Shown: piece by piece, positions 11,801 through 23,325 of the stretch
Numbering within the stretch: the stretch's first letter is position 1
How the letters are laid out: every line of letters starts with the position of its first letter
From: Sipunculus nudus
Lineage: Eukaryota; Annelida; Sipuncula; Golfingiida; Sipunculidae
NCBI GenBank assembly: GCA_026874595.1
Contig: CM049310.1
Coordinates: 16,036,058-16,100,057, forward strand
Direction of reading: 5' to 3'
DNA: 64,000 nt
Made by a program: the position numbers and the translations under genes
The notes under the pieces: generated by a model
What the model was told of the DNA's origin: nothing
The model's database searches: none
What the model saw: only the letters and a program-made list of their open reading frames with translations

Positions 11801-14800
11801 AGTCTGTTTCAATAAGTTTATATAAAACAACATTCCTCATGCTGCTTTTGATATCCTAAGAACCTAAGTTGGAAAGGATATGTCAGTACATTAAACTGCA
11901 CCTACTGACAGGATATTTGTATCCGCAAAAACAAAGTTTTGCTGATACTATGTTTTGACCGGGTTCCGCCGCTGCTGCCGTGTTGGTTTCCGGAGAACTC
12001 CTCTGAGACTACTGGACAGATTTTTGGGAGACTTACACCAATTATCGGGTCACATTTGAACTGATGCCTAACCGATTTGCGTTGACCTCTGACCTTTCCT
12101 CCTTGCCCAGCGTCCATTTGTGCATCTGTTTCCACACATAAACCCTGATATCTGGGGAACCATTTGACCGATCAGGAAAAAAATGGCGTACAAATGTAGC
12201 CCTGGGATAGCTTTATAACATACACAAAAAATGGTGGCGCCACCTGCATTCCTGTTTGCACAGTGTCCATCTGTTCATCTGCCTGGGGTTAAAATCACTC
12301 ATATGTCCGCAGTGGTTTGACTAATTCACCTGAAATTTGGCATGCGTATACATCCTGGATAGCTTTCTTGATTTTATGACATGTGGCGCCACCTACATTC
12401 ACGTTCACACTGCAGACATCAATGCTAATATCTCCGGACTAGTTTGACGTATCTTCCTGAAATTTTGCATGTGTATAGATCTCACATAGCTCTTTATCAT
12501 ACACAAAACTAGTGGCGCCACCTGCAACCATTTTTGCACAGCATCTTTCTGTTTGTCTGCATAGGGATAAAATCAATCAAATCTCGCCAATGGTTTAACA
12601 TATCTGCCTAAAATTTTGCAGGTTTATACATTCTGAACAGCTTTCTTGATTTTATGACATGTTGCGCCACCTACATTCTAGTTTATGTTGCAGACATCCA
12701 AGCTTATATCTCGGGAAATGTTTGACTGATTGGGCCAAAATTTTCCATGTGCTAAGATCTCAAATAGCTCTTGATCATACGCAAAACTGGTGGTGCCACC
12801 TGCAACCATTTTTGCACAGCGTCCGTCTGTTTGTCTGCCCTGGGATAAAATCACTCATAACTGGGCAGTGGTTTGATATATCTGCCTAAAATTTTGCAGG
12901 TTTATACATCCTGGACAGCTTTCTTAATTTTATGACGTGGGGCCACCTACATTCTAGTTTATGCTGCAGACATCCAAGCTCATATCTCGGGAACCATTTG
13001 ACCAAAATTTTGCATGTATATAGATCTCACATAGCTCTTGATCATACACAAAACTGGTGGCGCCACCTGCAACCATTTTTGTACAGCGTCCATTTGTTTG
13101 CCTGCCGTGGGCTAAAATCACTCATATCTCAGTAGTGGTTTGACTTATTTGCTTAAAATTTTGCATGTTTACACATCTTGGTTAGCTTTCTCGATTTTCT
13201 TGGCAGGTGGCTACCTACTTACACATTTCGGCTACAGACATCTGTGTTAATATGCAACACACCTCACTCTATTTCACTTGCCACTCAATCCATTCCTCAC
13301 TTCACCCATTCCACTCGGATTTTGGCGGATACAGGTAGTCACTTGTGGATTACCCGTATTCTAGTTTATAACTGTTATTTTGCCATCCACATATTGCCTG
13401 AATTGCTCTCCCCGATCCATTTTGATGCAGTCTGTTTTGTCAGATGAGCATGTAAAGCACAAACATACATACACACAGAAACAGTACCTTTACTAGAGGG
13501 ATAATATTTTTTGCACACTACAGACTATGGATTTGCACCAGATTTTGGATGCATAGAAACACAGCTAAGTCTTAATCTAGCCAAACTGCATCTCATGTTA
13601 CATGTGGTTCATCAGGTTACATTGAGTTAGTTATGAAATTAACTGCCAGATGGCAGCTGCTACAGACATAGTTGCCAATTTTAATTCAGTCAACAACTGC
13701 AGAACATTTATTTTTTGTCTTATGGTGAAACAGCATATCCACTGGTTGATTTGATATGGTGGATTTTTAATGTGGAAATCCCTGAAATAAGGTGAAAGAA
13801 CTGCCCTTGAATTTTCAAGATTAATCAGGGGAAACTTGGGGAAACTCATTTTCATGAAGTGCAGAAAAACCTGTGTAACAAATTGCCTGCCTCCAGTCAG
13901 ACCATTGCACTTACACGAGGCAGTGAGACAGGCGATGCAGTGCTACCTGTCTCCACATAATTGAACTAAGTTTATTCCTATTAATTTCACTGGGTCAAAA
14001 CATGATGACAAACACAGCCGTGATACATTACCATTAGTACACTAGTGATTCCCCTAAAAGCCTAGAATTATTACATTCTTTTAATATGCAATATATATAA
14101 TGCTCTATATGTGAGCCATTAAGTCAGCCTGCTTCATGCAAGGTCACCATGTAGAAACATGAATCAGGTTAGACCATGATGTAGCATTCTGTGACATCAC
14201 TTGCTGTTTCAATTAAAAGAGTGCTGCTTAACACAGAGATATTACAGGAGAACTGGTAGGTCTGGGTTTGATTTCTTGTTGTTGGAAACTGAACTTTTCT
14301 GTGTTGCAAAAAGTTTATTTCCCATGGTTATAAATATATATTTCAGTTTCTGTGTTGTATTTTACATACATTGATTTTGTAACGGTTCATTCCAGACAGC
14401 CAGGCATTTTGGACAGGAATAGTGGGTGTTGGTTTGACAGAAGAATTCTTCAGGGAAATCAAAGCTTCTCTGGATGTCCTAAAGAGAGACATTATAAGCC
14501 ACTGTAAGGAGGAAGGTGAGACTGCCTCAACATCACAGCACTCACATTCACTGTCACAATATTTTACAAACAAGCATTATGGAATCAGTTTATACTTTTT
14601 AGATGCTTTGATATATTTTCTTGCAAAATCATATGGTATGTTGAGGTTCAGAGGTGCAGCATTGGGTATGCATTATTTGTTGTCACATGACAAGATATTT
14701 TGGTGTGGCATGTAAAGCCTTGTTGACAGACTCGGGCATTCACAGCTGTTCAGATTGTTTTCATGTAGTGACTGTGAGTAGATGAATGCAAGAAGGTCCC

Positions 14801-16025
14801 GTAATGTCTCATGAGTGGTTTAATGCAGTTTCAGTATTTCCTTAACATTACATAAAAGTTTATATTAGCAGCTTTCAGAATATGTACATACTAGAAGGTC
14901 CCAGAGCAGCAGTTAGTGAAATATTAAGCAAAAAACTAACCAGTGCACACATGCTCATGAGGTTCCCTTTGCTTTGAACAGTTAAAACTGATTTGTGTAG
15001 GAAAAGGGTAACACTAAATAAATAACAAAGGATAATCTTTTTTATGCATTTCTTTGGTGACCAATTCATAGATGGTGTTAAATCTAATTTGTATAGTTAA
15101 TCATTTTGCAAAACTCTGGTTTATATTTCATTTAAATTTCATTGATTCTTCACTGTGTAATTTGTTATTGCTTGTCTGTATCCATAGAACGGATTATTTG
15201 TAATATTGTACTTCATCTGTCTGTAGACACAATGAAGGCATCTCAGGTGGTTCAGCTTCTTGGAATGTCCACGAAGTTGCAGCACAAGCTGGCAGCCCAC
15301 AGAATGGCCACTGAACAGCGCCAAAGAAAAATCACCACAGAAATACAGGGTAGGTCTTGACTAATAAGCATAAAAAATCTGAGTTACTCTACCACAACAC
15401 GATCTGACACTTTAGATTAATATAATTTTTATTTTTAAGGAACTGCAACATTTTTTTAAGGTTCTATGATCAGGTTATTTTGTGGTTATGCAATGCCATC
15501 TGGTATTTATGCTTGAAATTATTTTTTCTTTATCTTGTTAGTGTTAATTGGTACCTTAATTATACATTTGTTCACTTAAAATAAAGGGTTACCTTATATT
15601 ATTTAATGAACGACAGGTGTGCTTATTGTCAACAGCAGTATTACCATAAATAATTCTTACAGTCTTTGAATACTACATTTTCCTGTTCTTTTGAGATCAA
15701 ATTTTCATGTTTAATACATGCTTGTTAGTACTTAAAATTTTGTTGGCAAACTGTACTCTGATTAAAAAAAACTTTCTGCATCACAGCATTGCGGATGAAG
15801 ATGCAAGAACAGGAGCAGAGAGAACAGGCGTTGAAGAGAAAATCGATGTGTTTTAATCATCTGATAGAGATGGCTGCCCCAAAGAAGACAAGAACCAGCC
15901 CCTCCACAACGAACAATGGCCCAATAGATTACTCAATGACGGCCAAGGACGAATCCAGCTCAGACTCACAGACATCTGCTACAGATCACAGCGAGGGACA
16001 ACAGGACAACAGCATTTCAAGGTGA
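8834..16025 (+). CDS. GMEB-like SAND-domain transcription factor
   Basis: This is a homologue of glucocorticoid modulatory element-binding proteins (GMEB1/2), nuclear SAND-domain DNA-binding factors. Five coding exons are 8834-9039, 10876-11324, 14396-14515, 15227-15349 and 15787-16025; phases agree and the product is 378 residues. The SAND domain spans about residues 7-90: FICPGIHEPC, the diagnostic LKDWKNAIR, then FYDHKNKCTGKC, whose Cys/His residues match the GMEB zinc site. A variable acidic linker rich in Ser, Thr and Glu follows. Exon 3 (FWTGIVGVGLTEEFFREIK) matches the FWxGIxxVGLxEE region of GMEB, which argues against DEAF1 or SP100. The C-terminal part is a charged coiled coil followed by a Lys/Arg patch (KRKS, PKKTR) that could be a nuclear signal. 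Vertebrate GMEBs have over 500 residues, with about 80 before SAND and a long C-terminal tail; both are missing here. The start is the first ATG after the acceptor. Confidence 0.88.
9250..10360. repeat. Dispersed repeat with internal TGACCTTG units
   Basis: Intron 1 of the GMEB-like gene holds three or four diverged units of about 140-150 bp with phrases such as tgtgaatgcaataactt and ggtgacc..accttgatcttcaagg (near 9520, 9810 and 9960). A block ending in gtcagctgagtgtcatggcc lies near 10330. The same family recurs at 22466-23035, and a fragment lies on the other strand near 20500-20560. No coding sequence is present. Confidence 0.6.
11450..11720. repeat. Dispersed repeat, copy 1
   Basis: This intron segment shares a series of phrases in the same order with 48900-49190: gggaaaagcatga, a tttgcta core, atcaaaattgtat, aaaataaaaattt and gcctgagaaccata. 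The copies are diverged. The family is unidentified. Confidence 0.6.
12140..13210. repeat. Array of about four units of roughly 275 bp with GGCGCC core
   Basis: Units align at gtggcgccacctgca near 12235, 12512, 12790 (one base changed) and 13056. Each unit has a second half built on gcgccacctacattc, so the unit itself looks like a dimer. Shared phrases include tttgcacagc, gtctgtttgtctgcc and aaattttgca. The array lies in intron 2 of the GMEB-like gene, and the remaining intron sequence (13210-14395) shows nothing recognisable. Confidence 0.8.
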
Positions 16026-18790
16026 CCCTCCAAAGACCTTGAGGTCATATCCTGTAAATGTATCACACATTCGTTGTCCACTTACCCCACAAGATTTTCA
16101 GGTTTATGTAATTTTTGCAAATTTTGCAAGGTACCTAAACTCTTGAAATGGTGTATGCACAAGATTAATATATTTAACTGAGAAAATTTCAACCTCATTT
16201 AGTCTACCTATGAAGTGTTCACTTAACTGTTTAATAGATTCAATCTATTCTTAGTGGTTGGGATTGTGTTCATTATAATAACCTTAAATGAAAAGTAAAT
16301 TAATTTAAGTCCTGAGGTTGAAGGATTTGTTAGCCACAGTTTCACAGAGTATCTGTATCATTGTATAAATGAGTCAGTCAGTTCATTTGAATATGTGCAG
16401 TACTTGCCTATTTATTATTTATGTTTGTTAGTTATATGTGTATCTCTGCTGTCTCAGGATTATGAATATACAAAGTGAAGATAAGAGAACACGGGGGAAA
16501 CAGTAGCACTCAATTTAGCACAACCTCGCTAAATGATGTTCCATCATTTTATTATTTTTCTTTCACATAAATATCATACTTGGTACACCCTGAACCCTGC
16601 ATCCTATAAGAAGTTATTCAGAGACATGGTCACTGGAGAGTGTTAATTTGGCTTCTTCTTGGCCAATATGGGTCCAGTCACCACCCAGCTCTCTCTCCAT
16701 ACAGATTCTTGCCTGGAGACTGTCCTCAGGGTATCTTTGTGTGGTATTTGTGTGCCTTTGTCAAACCATTTCTGATTCATTACAAGCAAATATTTCAAAG
16801 TGTTGACATGCTGGTTGCCATTTTTCTCACAGACTTAAACCTAGATGCCAGAGGGAAAGGAATACCCATTGGTGTGGTGTCATTGCTGATTAACATCTTG
16901 TATAAAATATGACAGTATGATAGGTTTGGGTACCAGGTGATCTGTGGTGAACTGAACTTGCCATGTCACACAATCTGATTTGCTTCTGATAACAAAGCAT
17001 TCAAACCAACATGGACACACTTCACATACAGGGAACACTTCAGATCCATGAACTGTGATTGGTTTTAAAAGTGTTGTAGACTAAATTTTGCAGCCTGCTA
17101 AATGTCTCAGTGTAAAGGAAGAAATTAGCAGTGTCACTGCTCCTTTTGGAGTGGGGAAATGGATTCTCATAATTTGGGGGCTCTCTTCGCAGAATAACTT
17201 GCTTTATGCTTACCAGTGAGACTGTGTAAAAGTAGCCTGATTAGAGCAGTGGCCTTGGTAGAGTGAGCCTTTATGATTGGGAATTAAAGGGATTCCAAGA
17301 ATCGGGCAGGACCTGGCTGGTATTTCAGAATGATCTTTAGCAAGAGCTTTACTTTCCAATTTATTTTTCAGTATGCATCAGGACAAGTCATGCATTACAT
17401 TTATTATGAGGAGCCTTTCACATTATTGTACTAGTCACAATTTGAAACTATATCTCTCAGTTAATTAATAAATAAAGTATAACTAATTAGGATAGCTTTA
17501 AGAACATTTGTTAACATCTAGGGAAATACCTTGTATTTATTACTTTTAAAGGCATTTCTTTTAAAATACACTTGGACCTGTCTGTAAGGCAGACCACAAA
17601 TGAAGGTCTCTCCTCTGAACAACAAAATTTTTAAAAGTACATCCATTCTCTTCAAAATGTGTGGAAAACCATTTCTAGAAATTGTACGAATGTATACTTT
17701 ATCTGTGCAATTCAGGTTAATGGTATGCCTCTTACAGTGATTCATAAGTGCCCAGTATGATAACAGTTTTGCTTAACCTTTACTAAAACTAAAAGTAAAT
17801 AGAATATTTATCCTGATTGGTTTCTGGTTAAGAAAGGATAAATCTAAAGGTCTTAGCTAGAAGCACAGATGCTACAACCTTGCAAAAAAAAATTGAACAT
17901 GAACTGTTGAAATTTCTGTCTTTTTACTTAAGGCTGGGTTGAGACTGTGAATTGAGACTTGTTCATGAATCAGAATGGAGGGAGTTTTCATGTACAAGGT
18001 TTTCCAAAGATTAAAAAATAAGTTATTAAGCTGTTCATAATAATTGTGACAGATTGCAGATAACTTGTATTGAGAACAGTACCAGTATTTAGATTGTTAG
18101 TATACCAAAAAATAAATGTTGATTATAGTGTATCCAAAGTTGAATCTTACCTGATATCCTGTGATATTAATAGAAATTATCCTTGATATTCTCCAGTTGA
18201 AAGATTGTCCAAAGATATTGTCAAATACTTTATATTTGATTTTATATGCCATTGTACAAAGAATTCAGCCATCATCAGATGTGGACTTGCCTTTACTATT
18301 ACTTCAGTAGTTAATTATAAACTTGCATTAACGATTTGTACTTGTATGCCAAAAATAAGAAATTTGAATGCTGGTCATTTTAAATTTCATCGCAGCATTC
18401 TTAAAAATGCTTTTATTTATTATTTGCTTGGTTTGTAGGACTGGGGATAAACTGAATGTTGTACAAGATTTGATTATTTTTTAAAAAGCCATGAAATTTG
18501 ATCTTTGAAATTTAATCACTTGGAATATCATGAAAGACAAATTCTGTGAAAAGTTATAAAATTTGTTTTGTGACAGTTCATATATTCCTGCATCACTGTC
18601 TCCATTTTATAATTAAATCAAATGTAAAATGCACACAATGCATTGGGCAGGAATTTACTGATTAAACTATTCTCATGCTAAGTCATACATATTTTTACCA
18701 GGGTTCTCATAAAGCTGTGAAGAATGAAATCAGATTATCTTTTGGTGTGTGTGAACTGTGTTGTACACAGGAATAAACTTTATTCAGTCA
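16026..18790 (+). other. Probable 3' untranslated and flanking region of the GMEB-like gene
   Basis: There is no coding sequence that I recognise after the stop at 16023-16025. Several AATAAA hexamers occur, among them one at 18772-18777; which one is used cannot be told from sequence. No feature of the next gene is seen here. Confidence 0.35.
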
Positions 18791-19031
18791 CTCACTATTC
18801 CTTACACAGTGATCATGTGATATTCAAACTCATTCCACTACTGCTTACCTACTGCTTGTAAAAGCCAACTTTGCTGTTTACAGCCACCAGGAGTTTTGTG
18901 CCAACATTTTGTCAATGGGAGTTTCTGCAGCAAGCCAATAAGCAGACTTTTTCGAAATGATTATGGCAGTTTATGTTTGGACTCTCCACATGCCTTATAA
19001 GTGTTGTATACCACACAGATTTTCCCAATCC

Positions 19032-19440
19032 TTTTTTAGCTCAGCTGACTATAAGTCATCTGAGCTATAGTCATGGTCCATTGTCCGTCGTCTGTCCGTC
19101 CGTCCGTCCGTAGATGTGGCACGTTTTGAAACCGTAAGACCTAGGAATCCAAAATTCAGCATAATGTTAGATGTCCCCAAGATCTCCTACCAAGCCGAAA
19201 ACTGGTCTTTGCGACTTCGTTCCTTTGAGAAATTAAGGAAAAACCTCAATTTTTTATTAAAAACCTATTTTCTCACTTCAGGACTGCCTAATATCAAAAC
19301 AACTCATCTGTTTTTCCTCATATTTACCATAAATATTCCTCTTTATAGTTCCTATATACATGCCAGAAATTAAGTCTGTAAAGAATAAATCCTTTAAGTT
19401 GTGGGACCAAACATATTGGACTTTGTAAAAAAGTCAGCTA
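19032..19440 (+). mobile_element. Partial copy of the GTCC-rich foldback family
   Basis: It begins with tttttagctcagctgact, continues with a (gtcc/gtccg) run and gtggcacgttttgaaacc, and matches the left arm of the element at 23326 for about 350-400 bp. No partner inverted arm is visible nearby, so it is a solo arm or truncated copy. The small open frame inside is shared with the other copies and is not a gene. Confidence 0.75.
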
Positions 19441-19526
19441 TGCCAGGGTTTCTGATTTGTTACAGTCACTGGGGGAGATCCCCTGCTGTGACAGGTGTAC
19501 AGTTATTATCATATCACCACCCCAAT

Positions 19527-19548
19527 CCCCCCCCCCCCCCCCCCCCCC
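19527..19548. repeat. Poly-C tract
   Basis: An uninterrupted run of about 22 C. Length in the assembly may be unreliable. Confidence 0.9.
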
Positions 19549-20679
19549 GCAAACCCAACCCACCAAGTGTTATGCAGTAATTGTTATTGTTTTCACTGTA
19601 TCTCCTTAATTGTAATGCTGTTTCCACTCCGATATGCAAAAACTTTCCTTGAAAAAAATAATTCAAGGTGTAATCCAGAAGATGCAATGTTGTGTAATGT
19701 AGCATTTTTAAAGAAATCAATTTTCTTTTTAATGATTTTAACAAATATAAAGGAACCCATCAGTATGCTTAAATTATTATAAAATATGAAGCACATTATG
19801 GATAAATAAAGACACAATTAAAAATTGTATAATCTAAATCAAGTATTATTTTTAGATATTTATTGTTTTGCAGATTTAAAAGATATATTTTTGTGGTAAA
19901 AAATAAATAAACATTTGTATGCATGATGTGGTGTTATCTGACAAGATTGAGATTTATGATGATGCAATTGAGAATTATGAATCAACTTTTATATTCAGAT
20001 ATATATGTTAAATTGGAAATGTATAGAAATATAAACTTAAATTAGAAAATAATTGATGTGATAAAAAAATCAGGATTTAATACAAACATTTCTTCATTAT
20101 TTTCCTGCCTCAGCAGAATTTGAGATCAGGCTTTGTTTGCCCTGTTTTATGTTGTTAATTAGCTATATTTCAACTGTATACATTTCATAAATAAAATACA
20201 TATATATTCAATAATATATATTATACAAAAAAATAGATTCAATTGAACAAATGTGTAAACTACTGAAATGTCAACAGTTAATCGAAAAACCAACTAATGA
20301 TCATGGTAATAGTACAGATCATTTGTTCACAAACTGCTCACATGCTTTAGTTTCAACATTAGGAAACACATGGTCAGGTCACAAAATATTTTTTGCAACA
20401 ATTTCTTGCTCATCAATACAAACCAATCATAAAAACCAACCATGGCCTTTATTACCTCTTCCTCTTACACTTTATCTCCATTAGATATTATTTTAGATTT
20501 TCACCTTCAAGGTTAACGTCAGCTGAGCACAGTGACCCATAGGTCCCTTGTTTAATTCTTGCCAAAGCTATTAGATTAAAAGAATGTCAATTCCTCTATC
20601 CTCCATACTGACTTGACCTTTTCAAGATTAGGCAAGGCAAGAAGAAATTCATGGAGCTGCCATATTTGCTCCAATAGGT

Positions 20680-20684
<5 letters not shown>

Positions 20685-20718
<34 letters not shown>
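20685..20718. repeat. (GT)n microsatellite
   Basis: About 16 uninterrupted GT units follow a short TA run. Confidence 0.93.
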
Positions 20719-20720
<2 letters not shown>

Positions 20721-21487
20721 AAGTCAGATGATTCAAAAGTCAGGATTTGGCCTGGGTACACAATATAATGACACAACTGACATCATGATGTTTGGCCATA
20801 TAGCAAAACATCCTTTTACCCTTTATTATGATTTATTATAATTCTTATCACAATACCATTCAAGATGGATTCCATAATAGCAAACCTATCCCCACTGTTT
20901 TATCAGAAATGCCATTGATGTCATTAAAATCTTTCTTATGATCCTTCTTACTTATAGTGTGGTTAATTCCTTGGTTTCAGTGATCAGTTTATTGTATTTG
21001 AAGTATTTCAAGATGTTTCATTGATTTTGGAATAAGAGTAGATTATAGCAGCAACTCTAAATGTTCATATTACATGCCATATTTTTATGTGATTTTCAGG
21101 AGTTCACTTACAGCAGTTTAGGTGTCTTAAGAGCTTTCATTCATTTTCACGTTACAAATATGTTCTTTAAATGTTTGCCATATTTATGTATAGTCAATTT
21201 TCAATGAGTTTCATATATGTAGTATTGTATATATATCAAGATTTTCATATATTTTTATTTGTGAACACTCCTTTCCACCATTAATCTCATGACATGACCA
21301 CACAAGCTTCAGCACAGAAGATGGTTCCTTCATAATGTCATTTATATGTTGTTTATATCCAGCAAATATTTTTTTATTAATATAAATATATATATTTAAT
21401 ATATATATATGTTTCAAATGTATTTTATTTTATTACAGGAATTTCACGTTACATTTAAATTGATTTTTTATTTGCCTAAGACATTGT

Positions 21488-21497
21488 GTATATATAC

Positions 21498-21568
<71 letters not shown>
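21488..21568. repeat. (TA)n microsatellite
   Basis: About 80 bp of TA repeats, with a few CA interruptions at the left end. It is likely to be highly variable. Confidence 0.93.
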
Positions 21569-21570
<2 letters not shown>

Positions 21571-22465
21571 TATTACAATCACAATCTTTCCTAGGAAAAA
21601 TCACAATGCAATCTCCTCAAGGCGAATTCAAGATCCGCCTGGATTTCAATCTTGTCTTGACTGTATGTATGTATGTATATATATTATGACAAAGAACAGG
21701 TAGACAGTAGTAGTTAATGAGAGTATAGATTTTAAGGCAGCAGACACGTTCATTCTTCTCACAAAGATCTCATGTCATTTAATGTGCACAACAACATCTG
21801 TTCTCTACCTCTAGGAATTCTGTGTTTGTTGTATGTTGTTTCTATTTGTCTTCATGTACAGCTTTCATAAAATAAACTATTTTCCTTTGTCCAAGTGGTT
21901 GTTCATTTCAGATCAGAAGTGTGTTTTTGTCTACAAATTTGTCCCTAACAATTAGTTGGTACATCTAGCAGTGCCAAGTTTTAAAGTAAAGTCTAAGTAA
22001 CACCAGCTCAAGTCTGAACAGGGAACAAGAATATACATATTTTAGCCAAAATTTTTGTACATATATATGTTTATGTAAATATGTAGTTATTTAACCTGTT
22101 AAGTAGTGTAAGGAAAGATTTTGTGCCACAGAATCTGAACTTTCCACCTGACCTGAAGTTGTTTTATCCTCCTAGTGCTGTAGCCTGGTTCGACCCCACA
22201 ACTCACTGTCTTTTACCAAATATCTTGATCACAGCTGCAGCATCACAAAATTATACAGAATTATTTATCATGATGGATGCAATATTAAGTTTCTGATGAC
22301 ACAAGCTATGTTGACATACTTATTGTACCAGTAGATTCTTTTTCACAACAAAAATCGTAAAATATAAACACTTGAGCTTTCATATAGGAGTTAATAATTC
22401 TTCGGAGAAAAAAAGAATTAAATGATGAATAATTACTTTTACTCTTATTATTTTTAACTTGGCAT

Positions 22466-23035
22466 CTTAACAGAATTATGTCTCCCCCCCCCCCCCCCCC
22501 CATGGGGGGATACATAAAGTGTTGGTCAGTTGACGGCGTTTGTAGTTGGCATCCTCTGTGTCATTTCTTGAAAACACAATAACTTTTGATTAGGACTCAA
22601 CATTTTTTCTTGAAATTTGAATTGTTTCTACCAAAATCTCGGACAAGTTTGAAAACCTGTGACCTTGACTTTCATCATCAAGGTCAATTAGGCATTGATA
22701 TAATTTTCTTGTGAACCCCGTAACTTTTTAAGTATCTCATATGTTTTTTCCTCAAACTTGAAACATTAATTTTCTCAACCAAGTTCAATGAAGAGTTGAA
22801 ACGAATTGAAAACTAATGACCTTGACCATCATCAAGATCAAATAGACTAAAATAGAAATTTCTTATGTACCCCTTAACTTTGCATATTTTTCCTAAAATT
22901 TGAAACACTTTTTGTTTCAACCAAGTTCAATGAAGAGTACAAAAACTGGTGACCTTGATCTTTATCATCAAGGTCAAACAGGCCAAAATTTTAAAAACAA
23001 GGGACCTATGGGTCACGGCGCTCAGTTGTAATATA
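22466..23035. repeat. Dispersed repeat with poly-C head and TGACCTTGA units
   Basis: It opens with gaattatgtct and an 18-base C run (22484-22501), has three internal units of about 130-140 bp each carrying gaccttga..atcatcaaggtca, and ends with caagggacctatgggtca. It is related to the repeat at 9250-10360. No coding capacity. Confidence 0.65.
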
Positions 23036-23325
23036 TAATAAAAAAATATGACTTAGACTGAGGCACATGCTGGTTTTATGTGGTAAAAAAATAAGCTGTA
23101 TTATGAGTTGTTGTTGTTTGGCTTATGTATGATTTTGATAGTACCTTTGGAGACAGGGAAGAGGATTGATTTTTATTTATTTCATAAACAAATAGAGTGC
23201 TGTTGTCACACAGATTTTGACTTGGCAGAACATATAATATAAGAGTTTAACTATTTATTAAAAACAATTACAAATATTGTCCCAAATATAATTTTTATTA
23301 AAAATAATAAGAGAATTATATGATT

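Noticed and set aside
21409-21594. Open frame of alternating Tyr and Ile
   Set aside because: It is the (TA)n microsatellite read as protein.
22160-22210. GGTTCGACCCC, a tRNA B-box-like sequence
   Set aside because: No A-box, acceptor stem or cloverleaf could be built upstream of it.
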